Positions 35,901 through 47,955 of a stretch of 64,000 nucleotides of DNA are shown one piece after another (the first letter of the stretch is position 1; every line of letters starts with the position of its first letter). Source of the DNA: Cavenderia fasciculata (lineage: Eukaryota > Evosea > Eumycetozoa > Acytosteliales > Cavenderiaceae); contig NW_004457729.1 in assembly GCF_000203815.1 (NCBI RefSeq), positions 3,968,674-4,032,673 of the forward strand. Reading direction: 5' to 3'. The notes under the pieces were generated by a model. The model did not search any database, was not told where the DNA came from, and saw only the letters and a program-made list of their open reading frames with translations. The position numbers and the translations under genes were made by a program.

Positions 35901-37589
35901 ATCACCATTACTAACTACCAATTTGTTAAAGAACTCCATAAAAAACTTTATCAAGACTTTTGTGATCGATCCAAAGAGGCTAACATTAAAGGAAAGAATA
36001 CAGATTGTAGACAAAAATCGTTTCAAGAACACTCTCGCAGAAAATATCGCAAAGATGACAAGTTGCCACTCGATTGTGTGTTTGATTTGGTCATCGGAGA
36101 AGATCACTATACCGCCTTTCAAGTGTTTAGCGCTGCGAAAGCCGCTTCGGAATGCTTTAAAAAGAAATCAAACACGAAATCCTATCAGTCTTTTCCTCTT
36201 TGGACGATCCACCCGATCAATATCCTCCACGGAATCGTAGCCGAACACATGCTTAAAAAAGATGATAACCATTCTCTTTTTATATGCCGGGGACACTTTG
36301 TCCGTGTCAACAACAACGACCCACACCATTCTGACCACAAGAACTATGCATATTGTATCCTCCCCTCCTGCCCAGATGTGTACAAAGTAGACGATAGTAC
36401 ATGGACAGCACCTGAAGATCTCAAAACAACTATCATTCAGTGCCTTCGTGATAAGACCATCCCCCAAGACCTCAAAACCGCAGTCTGGATTTGTGCATTC
36501 GTGGCAGCCATGATGACCATAGACTCTCGTCTCGTTGGTTCCACCGACTTCCAGTTCATACGCCTCCACCCCGTTGCTGGACCAGTAATGCGAGAGTTCA
36601 TGTTATCCTTTCGCCAGTGGAATGCGGAGATCACCAACATCAAAGAAACGAAAGGAATATTATTTATTTTTTTATATTCCTATCGTTTTGCTCACCAGAT
36701 ATGGGAAAATCTCTCACCCAAAATCTCCAGCCAGAGCATAAAACGGAGTTACCCAGCCTTTGCCTCGCAATTACAAGCTTTACAAAATAAAGTGGTTCGT
36801 ATTATCACCCCAGGTGAAACGGAGATAAGTCCAGGTAAAAGTTTGGTGGATGCTTTTGCTCAGGACATCATGGATATTGGTCTCGGAAAGACTTTTCTTG
36901 GAATCCCATCCACTGTACTCCCGAGCCCAACACCATATTCTACCAAAAAATATTTTGACGAGACGATAAGAAAACCAATTTTCCGGGATTCAAGCTCTGA
37001 TCCGTCAATAAACCCAGGTAGCGCGTTTGCTGAGATTGCAGTCGGCATGGCATTCTCTGAGCTAGTCAGGTATGACCTTGCTCTGATGGATACCATTTGC
37101 TTCTCCCAGTTACCCCTCAACAAATTCGAGTCCCAAGACCAGAGATATTACTCTGAGCACCCGCACCCTCAAAAGAATAAATCTTGGACCTCCCCCTATG
37201 GTGATATGGTAAAGAACAATAGGTGGGCAGGTACTTGGCCAATGTCACACAACGGATCGGTGGCTGATGCACAAAAATCAGCTGGTGATGATGGACGTCT
37301 TACTGCCGTGGAGCTCAAATCCATGCGGCTCTATGTCCGCAGCATTCTCGTGGAATCAGAAGATGCATATATGTGTCCTCGTTGGCTGATTGATGGTGTG
37401 GATACGAGGAAAACACTCGCAACAACTGTTGCTCCTAAACTGCTCGTCGAATATTTTTCAAAAGAGATCGATTTTTTCTCACGTCAATCTTTGGATAGGG
37501 AGTGTTTGTTAAAACCAGATGTATCTGATTTCCAAAGACAGTTGTACGACATTTTAATACGTTCTCTGCCAAAAACACAACGCAATTAA
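35901..37589 (+). CDS. Compositionally atypical ORF of unknown family (possible transfer or mobile-element gene)
   Basis: One frame is open from 35901 to the TAA at 37589, 562 codons. The protein has normal globular composition with no Asn/Gln runs: YQFVKELHKKLYQDFC, CVFDLVIGEDHYTAFQVF, PLWTIHPINILHGIVAEHML, CILPSCPDVYKVDD, LHPVAGPVMREFMLSFRQW, MAFSELVRYDLALMDTICF, YMCPRWLIDGVDTRKTLATT. Codons such as CTC, CCC, CGC and GCC are frequent, and local GC is near half in places, unlike the lineage-specific neighbours. No in-frame ATG precedes about 36249 although coding character begins near 35910. The 5' end is therefore either an unfound exon or missing. I recognise no domain. It abuts a fragment of an LRR/TIG/EGF gene on its 3' side. 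Horizontal transfer or a mobile element are both possible. Confidence 0.6.
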   Translation: MTITNYQFVKELHKKLYQDFCDRSKEANIKGKNTDCRQKSFQEHSRRKYRKDDKLPLDCVFDLVIGEDHYTAFQVFSAAKAASECFKKKSNTKSYQSFPLWTIHPINILHGIVAEHMLKKDDNHSLFICRGHFVRVNNNDPHHSDHKNYAYCILPSCPDVYKVDDSTWTAPEDLKTTIIQCLRDKTIPQDLKTAVWICAFVAAMMTIDSRLVGSTDFQFIRLHPVAGPVMREFMLSFRQWNAEITNIKETKGILFIFLYSYRFAHQIWENLSPKISSQSIKRSYPAFASQLQALQNKVVRIITPGETEISPGKSLVDAFAQDIMDIGLGKTFLGIPSTVLPSPTPYSTKKYFDETIRKPIFRDSSSDPSINPGSAFAEIAVGMAFSELVRYDLALMDTICFSQLPLNKFESQDQRYYSEHPHPQKNKSWTSPYGDMVKNNRWAGTWPMSHNGSVADAQKSAGDDGRLTAVELKSMRLYVRSILVESEDAYMCPRWLIDGVDTRKTLATTVAPKLLVEYFSKEIDFFSRQSLDRECLLKPDVSDFQRQLYDILIRSLPKTQRN

Positions 37590-37669
37590 AAAGTTAAATT
37601 CAATGTATGTACTCTCACATCTATTGAGTCATATTTAATCTTATTATTTATTCTTTGTTTATTTTTTAG

Positions 37670-37915
37670 ATTTCAATTCAAGTGTAAATACAACAACGGA
37701 TCCATTAAAACCAACAACCTCATTTGATATTAATGGTGTTGATTTCCAATTTGAAATTGTATAAATTCAAGAGTTAAATGAAAATGAAGAAATTGCAAAA
37801 CAATTATTAGTAGACAAATGGAATTCAACGATTACAACAATCAATCCAACAACTATTACCAATCTAAAATATTCAAAATCTGTAAAACTACAATTAAAAA
37901 AAAGAGCGAAATAAT
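37670..37915 (+). pseudogene. Fragment of the last exon of an LRR/TIG/EGF surface-protein gene
   Basis: It begins at an intact TTTTTTAG acceptor and reads FNSSVNTTTDPLKPTTSFDI, as in the last exons of the two intact copies. An in-frame stop interrupts it after about 29 codons. It then jumps from the TTIN region directly to the juxtamembrane/cytoplasmic tail (KYSKSVKL), so the extracellular domain and membrane segment are deleted. A GTATGT donor-like site just upstream (about 37602) suggests the preceding intron was kept too. Confidence 0.75.
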
Positions 37916-38274
37916 AAAAATATAATTTTTTTACTCTTCGCATCGCACCATGATAATCAAGCTTGATTACAATTGTAAAAATTTTACTTTTACATTTCTT
38001 TTTTTTTTAATTTATTTTTTATTAAAATGAAAACACTTCACATATATAGATAATTGCAGTCTGTGTCAACAGACAAAGTCTGCAGATCTGAAAGACATCG
38101 AAAGAAAAGATCAGAGAATTCGAGCGCAGCTGGGATACTTCCAAAAACAACTAATTTTTTCGATTTTTCGTATGTTTAGTTGTGCTCTTAACATACGAAA
38201 CCTAGTCTGGCGAAGTCTTTCGGTTGGTTCTAGAATAGAAAACAACTAATAGATCAAACCATAGATAAAAATAA
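37916..38274. other. Spacer with stem-forming segments between two pseudogene pieces
   Basis: Contains a nested hairpin at 38055-38084 and a perfect 11-bp stem at 38166-38200 (listed separately), embedded in a locally GC-richer block (about 38055-38235). No ORF. Confidence 0.4.
38055..38200. other. Paired hairpins, candidate structured RNA or element end
   Basis: TGCAG/CTGCA (38055-38059 with 38080-38084) encloses GTCTG/CAGAC (38059-38063 with 38070-38074). Further on, TTTCGTATGTT (38166-38176) pairs perfectly with AACATACGAAA (38190-38200) around a 13-base loop. No known RNA class is recognised. Confidence 0.35.
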
Positions 38275-40610
38275 ATAATCAACAACAATACATATTTCAT
38301 AATATCAGCTATTTTATTGATTTTTGGAAGAGTATGTGTATCACAAGAATTAATTCTTTCGCAATCAGAATGTATGTATTATCAATTAGAATGGTAAAAG
38401 ATATCGATATCTTATATTAATCTTTGTTTAATCTTTTTTAGTGAATAGTGCAATCTTTAAAATTCAACAATTTGGAATACCTGCCATACCACAAGATCAA
38501 TCACTTTGTAATTATGGACCACCTGCTATATTTAAATGTAGTAGTGGTACTGGAGGAGGATATCATATTGATTCAATGTAATATATATATCTATATCTAT
38601 ATCTATATTTACTTTAATTTTTATTAACTATTCCTCTTTTGCAAAATTAAGATCAATAACAGGAGTAATATTTACAAATGTTGGAGATCCAAATGTAACA
38701 ATACAATTAGATTTTCCACAAGTTACTTCAATCTATTTATCCAATACACTTGTTAGAAATACTAGTATTAATTTTTTAGATTATGTCAAAAATCTACCTT
38801 TTTTATCAAAATTTTAGTATGTCTTTATAAATTATCTATTTTACTTTTGACTTTAATAACTTTTCTTTTTACTTTTTAGTACAGGAGTAAATACATTGGT
38901 AAATGTTCCAAATGATTTCTTATCAACTATGCCAAATATGAGAATTTTGGAATTACATCAAATATCAAACATACCGAGAGGTATATTAAATCATCCTGGT
39001 TTGACTTTACTTTCATTGGGAGCTACTGCTTTGAAACAGCTGGTATAAATGAATCGACGGTCAACCTTCCATCATTACAAACATTTACACTCAATTTTGT
39101 ACCGAGTGCACCTGAAACGATTTCAATTACACCAGAGACAATGCCAAAACTTACTTTAGTTTAAACGTTGGAAGAGTGCAAAAGTTACAGTTAAATTAAA
39201 CTCGTCAACTTGTACAGCATTGGTTTTGACTGGTGGTGCAGACAAGATTTTTGTGTACAACTGGTACATCCAGAGGTATTGGGTGATTTTTTTTTATCTG
39301 GAGCCCTAACCACTTGGACACCAAAAGATTTTAAATATTATCCAAATGTATTTTCTCTTTATTTCATGGAGTCAATTTTTGACAATATCCAATCACCAAT
39401 GCATACCCTCCAAAATTAACCTCTCTTGCCATTGTCTTTTCTAATTTAACAACTATTCCAAATATCCCTTTACCTCCTTCTTTAAATTTATTGTATGTAT
39501 AAAAAGAAAATATTAATTTAAAATATTTTATTTACTCTTTTCTCTCTATTTATAGTCAAGTATTTTCAAATAATCTATTAAATGTTCCATGGGATATTTT
39601 TAATAATACAAGACCATCACTTCCAATTGTATTGACTGATAATGATAATCTTGTTGGAACAGTTCCAGAGTCAATGTGTAGATTCAAATTAAAGATTCAA
39701 AATACCTCTATTACAAGTGTTCCATCATGTTTTTGGTGTTATCCAGCTTTGGATCAAGTCTTTGTAACTAGTCTTGAAAGACCTCCCAATTTCATTTGTC
39801 CAGTAACATTTGATAATCAAACCATTGTCACTAGGGCTGGAGAAGGTTTGGTGACTGGGTCAGATTTGGGTTGGGGGTTTAAAACCAGTGAATATACTCT
39901 TTTACCAATCATCCCAAACCAAAGTTTAAAAATTCAAATACCAAACTTTGGATCCTATCTTTTAGCTCAACCAAAGGTTTTATCAGTAAACCTTTCAACC
40001 AATGCCAATACATCTTATAATCTAAATGTATTAGAAGCCGGTATCATCCTTTCTCCTCTTTACACAATTTCACCTATACTCAACAACCATCCAATCTACA
40101 ATTCATCATTTTATTTCAAAATTTAAATTTAAATCTACAACATCAAGTTGGATTAAATTCTTCATTACCTTGTAATATTTTATCAATCTCTTCAGTCTCT
40201 ATTACTTGTAATACTAGTAATATACCTGATCCTGGTAGTATTAAATTATTTATTTAATTTTATTCCAAGTATGTTTAAAAATCAAAAAATCAAAGTAAAA
40301 TTATTTAATATTAATTCATTTACTATTTTTTTAGAATACCCAACAGTTACATCTGGAATTGTAAATGATAATAATAATAATTGAACAAAATTAATTAGTT
40401 TATATGGTTATTATGGTAATTTAAATCAAACCAACCCTTCTGTAATGATTAATAATACATTGATATGTAATATTGGATTTATAAATGATAGATTAATTAA
40501 TTGTACCATCGAAACAATTAATCAAAATTATGGACCAGCTTCTGTCAAAGTTCAAATGAATAATCTTCAATATTTTAAAAATGATGTACTTTATTTTTAT
40601 CCTCCCAACA

Positions 40611-40657
<47 letters not shown>

Positions 40658-41315
40658 AGATCTTTTAAAACAATGTCAAGAAACAACTTTGAATTGTTTT
40701 GGTAATGGTCAATGTAATGAGTTTGGTAAATGTGATTGTATTGAAAACTATAATCCAATTGATAATTGTTTAACAAAATGTATGTATTAAAAGTTCCAAT
40801 AATCATTTTTAAACAATTTATTTACTTTTTTTTTCCCAAATAATCAAAGTATTGAAATTTGTCAACAAGCAAGTGATGAAATCAAAAAAATATCATATGA
40901 CCTATCATCAAGTAGTATTCAATATCTAAGAGTATTAAAAGATGGAATTCAATTTACAGGTAGATTCTTGGATTATATTGTATCTGATGGTCGTAATACC
41001 TATTCAAGAACACAATTAGTATCATTAACACCATCAGAACAATCAACCACGGAATCTATAGCATTGATTGGTATTTTATTACCACAATGTCAATCATGTA
41101 TTATTGATCCTGATTTTACACCTTTGTTGGTTGATACAAGTCAAAGTCAATGTGGTGACAACCCATCAAATAATAACACATGGAAGATTATTGTTGGTGT
41201 AACAATTGGTGGAGCCATATTTATTGCTGCTATTACAGGTTTAATTATTTATGCTAAAAGATATACCAATATAAAATATTCAAACTCTGTAAAGTTGTCT
41301 AAAATGAATCAATAA
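38275..41315 (+). pseudogene. Degenerate LRR/TIG/EGF surface-protein gene
   Basis: Homologous throughout to the intact copies at 46942-50567 and 53229-56785. The codon matching their ATG is ATA (38275). The first exons, splice sites and the domain with MCRFKLKIQNTSITSVPSCF are recognisable. The reading frame is lost in the LRR-like part (about 39040 and 39160) and again in the TIG region (about 40110-40250 and 40382). The first half of the last exon, including its acceptor, is deleted, so exon 8 (EGF-like, FGNGQCNEFGKCDC) is followed by intronic sequence running straight into the distal ectodomain. The final part (membrane segment IIVGVTIGGAIFIAAITGLI and tail) is intact. This is a host gene copy decaying after duplication. 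Confidence 0.85.
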
Positions 41316-41486
41316 ATAAAATGTTGTAAGGAAATATTATTATTTCTCTTTTTCGAAATTCCCAGCTATTTTCAAAATTAAATTTTTTTTCAAATTTTTT
41401 TTGATCATCATGATCATGTGTCTTTTTGTCGTTCGCTCTTTTAATCATCTTCTTGTTTTAGTAGTTATTATATATATCATTTTTAA

Positions 41487-43331
<1,845 letters not shown>

Positions 43332-43495
43332 ATCAAAAATTAAAATATATATGAATAATATAAATCAAAAAATAATAAAAAAAACTTTTTAAAAAATAAA
43401 AAGGTTGATGATCTTCTTTTTTTTTGTGATTTTCATTGTTTGTGTAACGAAAACTTGTATATATATAAATAAATAAATAAAATAAAAAAGAGATA

Positions 43496-45723
43496 ATGTC
43501 TTATCATAATGAAGGTGGTGGTGGAGGAGAAAGAATGGAAAGAGGAGGAGGAGGAGGAGGAGAAAGAGGTAGAGGAGGATATCATAGAGGTGGAGGAGGT
43601 GAAAGAGGAGGTGGAGGTGGAGGAGGAGATAGAGGAGGTCATCATAAATACTATCATAACAATTATCAAGCATCAAAAGTAGTTTATGATGGTAAACGTA
43701 TGAGAAAGGCTGTTGTTAGAAAGACTGTAGACTTTAACTCTACTCTTATCAAATATAATCTTTCAAGAATCTATCAAAGAGATCAAAGAGATTTTAATGC
43801 CGTTGAACCTGATCCACTTTATATTAAAGAAGTAAGAACAAAAAGAAATATTTCAATCATTGTTTCAATTTATTTACTCTTATTCTCTCATTAAGATTCT
43901 ACCACCAATAGCATTAATTGATAATCCTATAACAAGTTTATGTACAAGATTTATTCATACTTCAGCAAATAAAGTTAGATATCCAATTAATTGTGTTAGT
44001 GTAAGAAATTAAATAATCAATCATTCTCTCTCTTCATTTTCTAATATACCTACCTCTCCTCTTCATTTTCTAGTGGACACCAGAAGGTAGAAGATTAGTA
44101 ACAGGATCATCAAGTGGAGAATTTACATTGTGGAATGGTTTGACATTCAACTTTGAAACTATTTTACAAGCACATGACAAGGCTGTACGTGCAATTACAT
44201 GGTCACATAATGAAAATTGGATGGTATCGGGTGATGATGGAGGTTCGATTAAATATTGGCAATCAAATATGAACAATGTAAAGGTGTTTACTGCACACAA
44301 GGAATCGGTAAGAGATATTGCCTTTTCACCGACCGATTTAAAGTTTGCCTCTTGTTCAGACGATGGTACACTCAAGATTTGGGACTTTGCACGTTGTAAA
44401 GAGGAAAAGTCATTGTTGGGTCATGGTTGGGATATCAAGTGTGTCGATTGGCATCCAACCAAATCTATATTGGTGTCTGGTTCAAAGGATACACTGATCA
44501 AGGTGTGGGATGTAAGAAGTGGTGAAAATATATCGACCTTGCACGGTCACAAAAATACAATTGCACAGCTAGAGTGGAACAAGAATGGAAATTGGTTAGT
44601 CTCTGCGTCGAGGGATCAGCTTTTACGTCTCTATGACATTAGAACAATGAGCGAATTGCAGTCGTTCAAGGGTCATGGAAAAGAGGTTACATCGGTGTCG
44701 TGGCATCCATTCCACGAGGAATTGTTTGTTAGCGGTGGTAATGACGGTTCGATCCTTTATTGGATGGTGGGTCGTGATACGCCTCAAGGAGAAATTTACG
44801 GTGCTCACGATGCTAGTGTTTGGTCGCTCTCTTGGCATCCAATAGGTCACATCTTGGCAAGTGGCTCAAATGACTATACCACAAAGTTTTGGTGTCGTAA
44901 TCGTCCTGGTGATACAATGAAGGATAAATACAATAATCCCAACGCCTCTCATGATATTGAAAATGAAGAGGATCTCGAACCAAAGGATATCGGTGGGGCT
45001 GCCGGTGCAGGTGGTGCTGGTGGTCTTCCCGGTCTTTCTCTTCCTGGTTTATCTTCAAATTATGTTTTCGATGATGGTAGTAGTAGTAGTGGTATGAGTA
45101 CAAGTACTATTACAGGTAGTTTGCCTCAACAACCTTCGCCACCTCTAATGTCTTTTAACAATAACAAACAAGAAAGAAATCAGCAACAAGATAGACCACC
45201 TTATCAAAGACAAGATAGACAAGATAGACAAGAGAGACAAGGTCAATTTAATCAAGATAGACAAGAGAGACAAGATAGAAATCAAGAGAGAAATCAAGAG
45301 AGACATCAAGAAAGAAATCATCAAGAGAGAAATCAGGGACAACAGGAAAGAGGTGGGTTTAACCAAGGGCAACAATTTAGACAACATGGAAATCAACAAG
45401 ATCGTGGTGGTTATAATCAACAACATCAACAACATCAACAACAATTTAACCAAGGAAATCAACAACAACAAGTTCAAGGTTATAATCAACAACAACAACA
45501 ACCACCACAACAATTTAATCAACATCAATTTGATCCAAGATTTAATCAAGGTCAACCACCACAACAACAACCACAATCTCAACCTCCTCAAGGATATAAC
45601 CAACAACAATTTGATCCAAGATTTAATCAAGGTCAACCACCTCAACAACAACAACAACCTCAACAAGGAGTCCCTTCTCATATTATTCAACCACCTACTT
45701 TTAAACAACAGCCAAGGAGATAA
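43496..45723 (+). CDS. WDR33/Pfs2-type WD40 polyadenylation factor
   Basis: Exons are 43496-43831, 43896-44000 and 44074-45723; 696 aa. A Gly/Arg-rich N-terminus (RGG-like) precedes [20 protein letters not shown] seven-blade WD40 propeller (about 130-420) follows, with [20 protein letters not shown] and [20 protein letters not shown] almost identical to animal WDR33. The C-terminal third is Gln/Asn/Pro-rich with repeated [18 protein letters not shown]33 is the CPSF subunit that, with CPSF30, recognises the AAUAAA signal in pre-mRNA 3' processing. Animal WDR33 has a collagen-like region where this protein has a Gln-rich tail. It starts 164 bases after the Hsp60 stop. Confidence 0.93.
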
Positions 45724-45913
45724 CAATACAAAAATAAAATCATTGATATTGGGTTTATAACATTATTGAGATTAATTAACATATATTGCTTTTTTTTTTT
45801 TGGGTTTGTAAATAATGTTGGTTCTTTTGTTTTCCTACACAAAATGTATTTCAAACAAATAAATTGGACAACAATAAAGGTAAGATTTAAATCAAATAAA
45901 TCCAAAATACACT

Positions 45914-45949
<36 letters not shown>

Positions 45950-45984
45950 TTTTTGGCAGCGCGGCACAGCATAAAAAAGAAAAG

Positions 45985-46054
45985 GGCTCCACCGGGAATC
46001 GAACCCAGACCACTACCACCCAAAGGTAGTATTGTACCATTCAACTATGGAGCC
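45985..46054 (-). tRNA. tRNA-Pro (anticodon UGG)
   Basis: The cloverleaf folds completely without an intron (70 nt): acceptor GGCTCCA/TGGAGCC, D stem GTTG/CAAT, anticodon stem CTACC/GGTAG with loop TTTGGGT (anticodon TGG), and T arm CTGGG-TTCGATT-CCCGG. CCA is not encoded. The 3' flank on the minus strand is T-rich (CCCTTTTCTTTTTTA), a suitable Pol III terminator. It reads the CCA and CCG/CCU proline codons. Confidence 0.97.
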
Positions 46055-46941
46055 TTAGTTGAATTCATTTTTGGAAAGTGATAATTTGACCCGATTTTTT
46101 CAGCCCCTATAATAACAGAAACTCTTTTTAATTAAAATTAAAACAAATAAACCATAATTACTCTATTGTCCGACGACTAGAGTCCAGATTTATTAAAAAA
46201 AAAAAAAGATTTTTTCGGCCCCCAAAATAACCCATCAAAGATTCATATAACACCAACAATACAGTTGAAAATAGATTCACATTACATTTGGACATCACAT
46301 CTTATCATCACATTTATCTACAACATGAAAGCTCTGACTAATGATAGAAAAATTCAAAAAATAGAGACTCTGGCTCTTCGCCCTAAAACAGAGCCACTGG
46401 ACTTTTAAAAATCATGAGACAATAGATAAATTCAAAACGCATTATCATCATTGCGGAGTGGAGTCAACCTTTATTCGTTTTTGCTCCTGAATTGAATGGG
46501 TGTAGAGTATTGCGTGGTGATTTAGTTTACACCATATTGATCATTCTTTTATCTTGTTCAGCTCCCACCAAGACTCTTGGAGATTGTTTGTTTTTTATTT
46601 TTAGCCTTGGAAATCGATGAAAGAGAATAAACGATTCAAAGTATCATGTATCATTTATTTATGGTTTTAAGTGTTGTTTGTTTAAATTGGATGGAAATTG
46701 AACAGATATTTGGCACTCATGCCAGGAAATGAAATTCTTTTAAAAAAATTGACCTATTTAAACAATCGATTCCAAGGCTAAAAATAAAAACCAGATTTTT
46801 ATTTCACAAACAAAATCGACAAAATATCCAAAATACTTTTTTTTTTTTTTTTGAGATATTTCTTTCACATGTAGACACCTTTTAACTCTTCATGTGACCT
46901 TAATCTTACTTTCAATCCTAACCAAACCATCAAGTAAAAGA
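46055..46941. other. Spacer with a terminal-inverted-repeat element
   Basis: Between the tRNA 5' side and the next surface-protein gene. It contains the inverted-repeat element at 46592-46790, A and T runs (about 46195, 46838), and no supported ORF. The distal part must contain the promoter of the gene starting at 46942. Confidence 0.4.
46592..46790. mobile_element. MITE-like element with ~27-bp terminal inverted repeats
   Basis: The left arm 46592-46618 (TTTTTATTTTTAGCCTTGGA then AATCGAT) matches the reverse complement of 46765-46790 with a single-base indel. The interior is about 146 bases without an ORF. The arms share no obvious flanking target duplication that I can define. It could be a non-autonomous DNA transposon or a transcribed hairpin. 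Confidence 0.45.
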
Positions 46942-47922
46942 ATGAAATTATCTCTATCAATCTTTACACTATTTCTTTTGCTACTCTTACTACTAAACAG
47001 CAGTTACTATATCAAAGCACAAACTCTTTCACAATTAGAATGTATGTGTATATGTTTCCCATTTTTATCAAGAATGAATTATTAACTGATTGTTATTTTT
47101 TTTCTTTCTTTCTTTCTAGTGGATAGTGCAATATTTATAATTAAACAATATGGAATTGAAATACCACAAAACCAATCATTATGTAATTATGGATCACCTA
47201 TAGTTTTTGAATGTATCAATAGTAGTAGTGATAATACTCATCACATTAACAAAATGTATATATATTTTTTCAAACACTACCTTTACCGACACTATAACTT
47301 TGTTTTTTTTTTTTTTTAGAACGATAACAGGAAATAATTTTATAGATGTTGGAACACCAAATGTAAATCAAGTATTTGATTTTCCAAGACTTGATTCATT
47401 TTACTTGACAAAAAGTGTAACAAAAAATTATAGTATAAATATATTGGAATATTTTAAAAATGCCCCTTCTATTAAATCATTCTAGTATGCAAAAAATATT
47501 ATTATTTTTAAAACCATTGTTGTTAACCATTTTCTTTTTAGTATAAATGGACCACAAACCACAGTACCAAATGAATTCTTTTCAATCATGACCAATCTAA
47601 CCACAATACAATTTCTAACACTACAATCTCTACCCAATGGTATTTTTAATAACCAAAATTTAAAAAATATTCATATAGGAGGACCCTTGGCAAGTCTTGG
47701 GATCAATGAAACTACCAATCTTCCCTTGTTGGAAACCATAAACATAGGTTTTAATCTAGCTCTTCCCGAAACTATTTTATTCTCTCCCATTTCCTTTCCC
47801 AAATTAAAACAAATCAATCTATTTGGATCTTCTTTAAAAGTAGCCACTGTCATTGTCAATATTCCAACTTGTGAATTTTTGTATGTAAAAAAAAACAAAA
47901 AAAAAGAATATTGATTTTTAAA

Positions 47923-47955
<33 letters not shown>

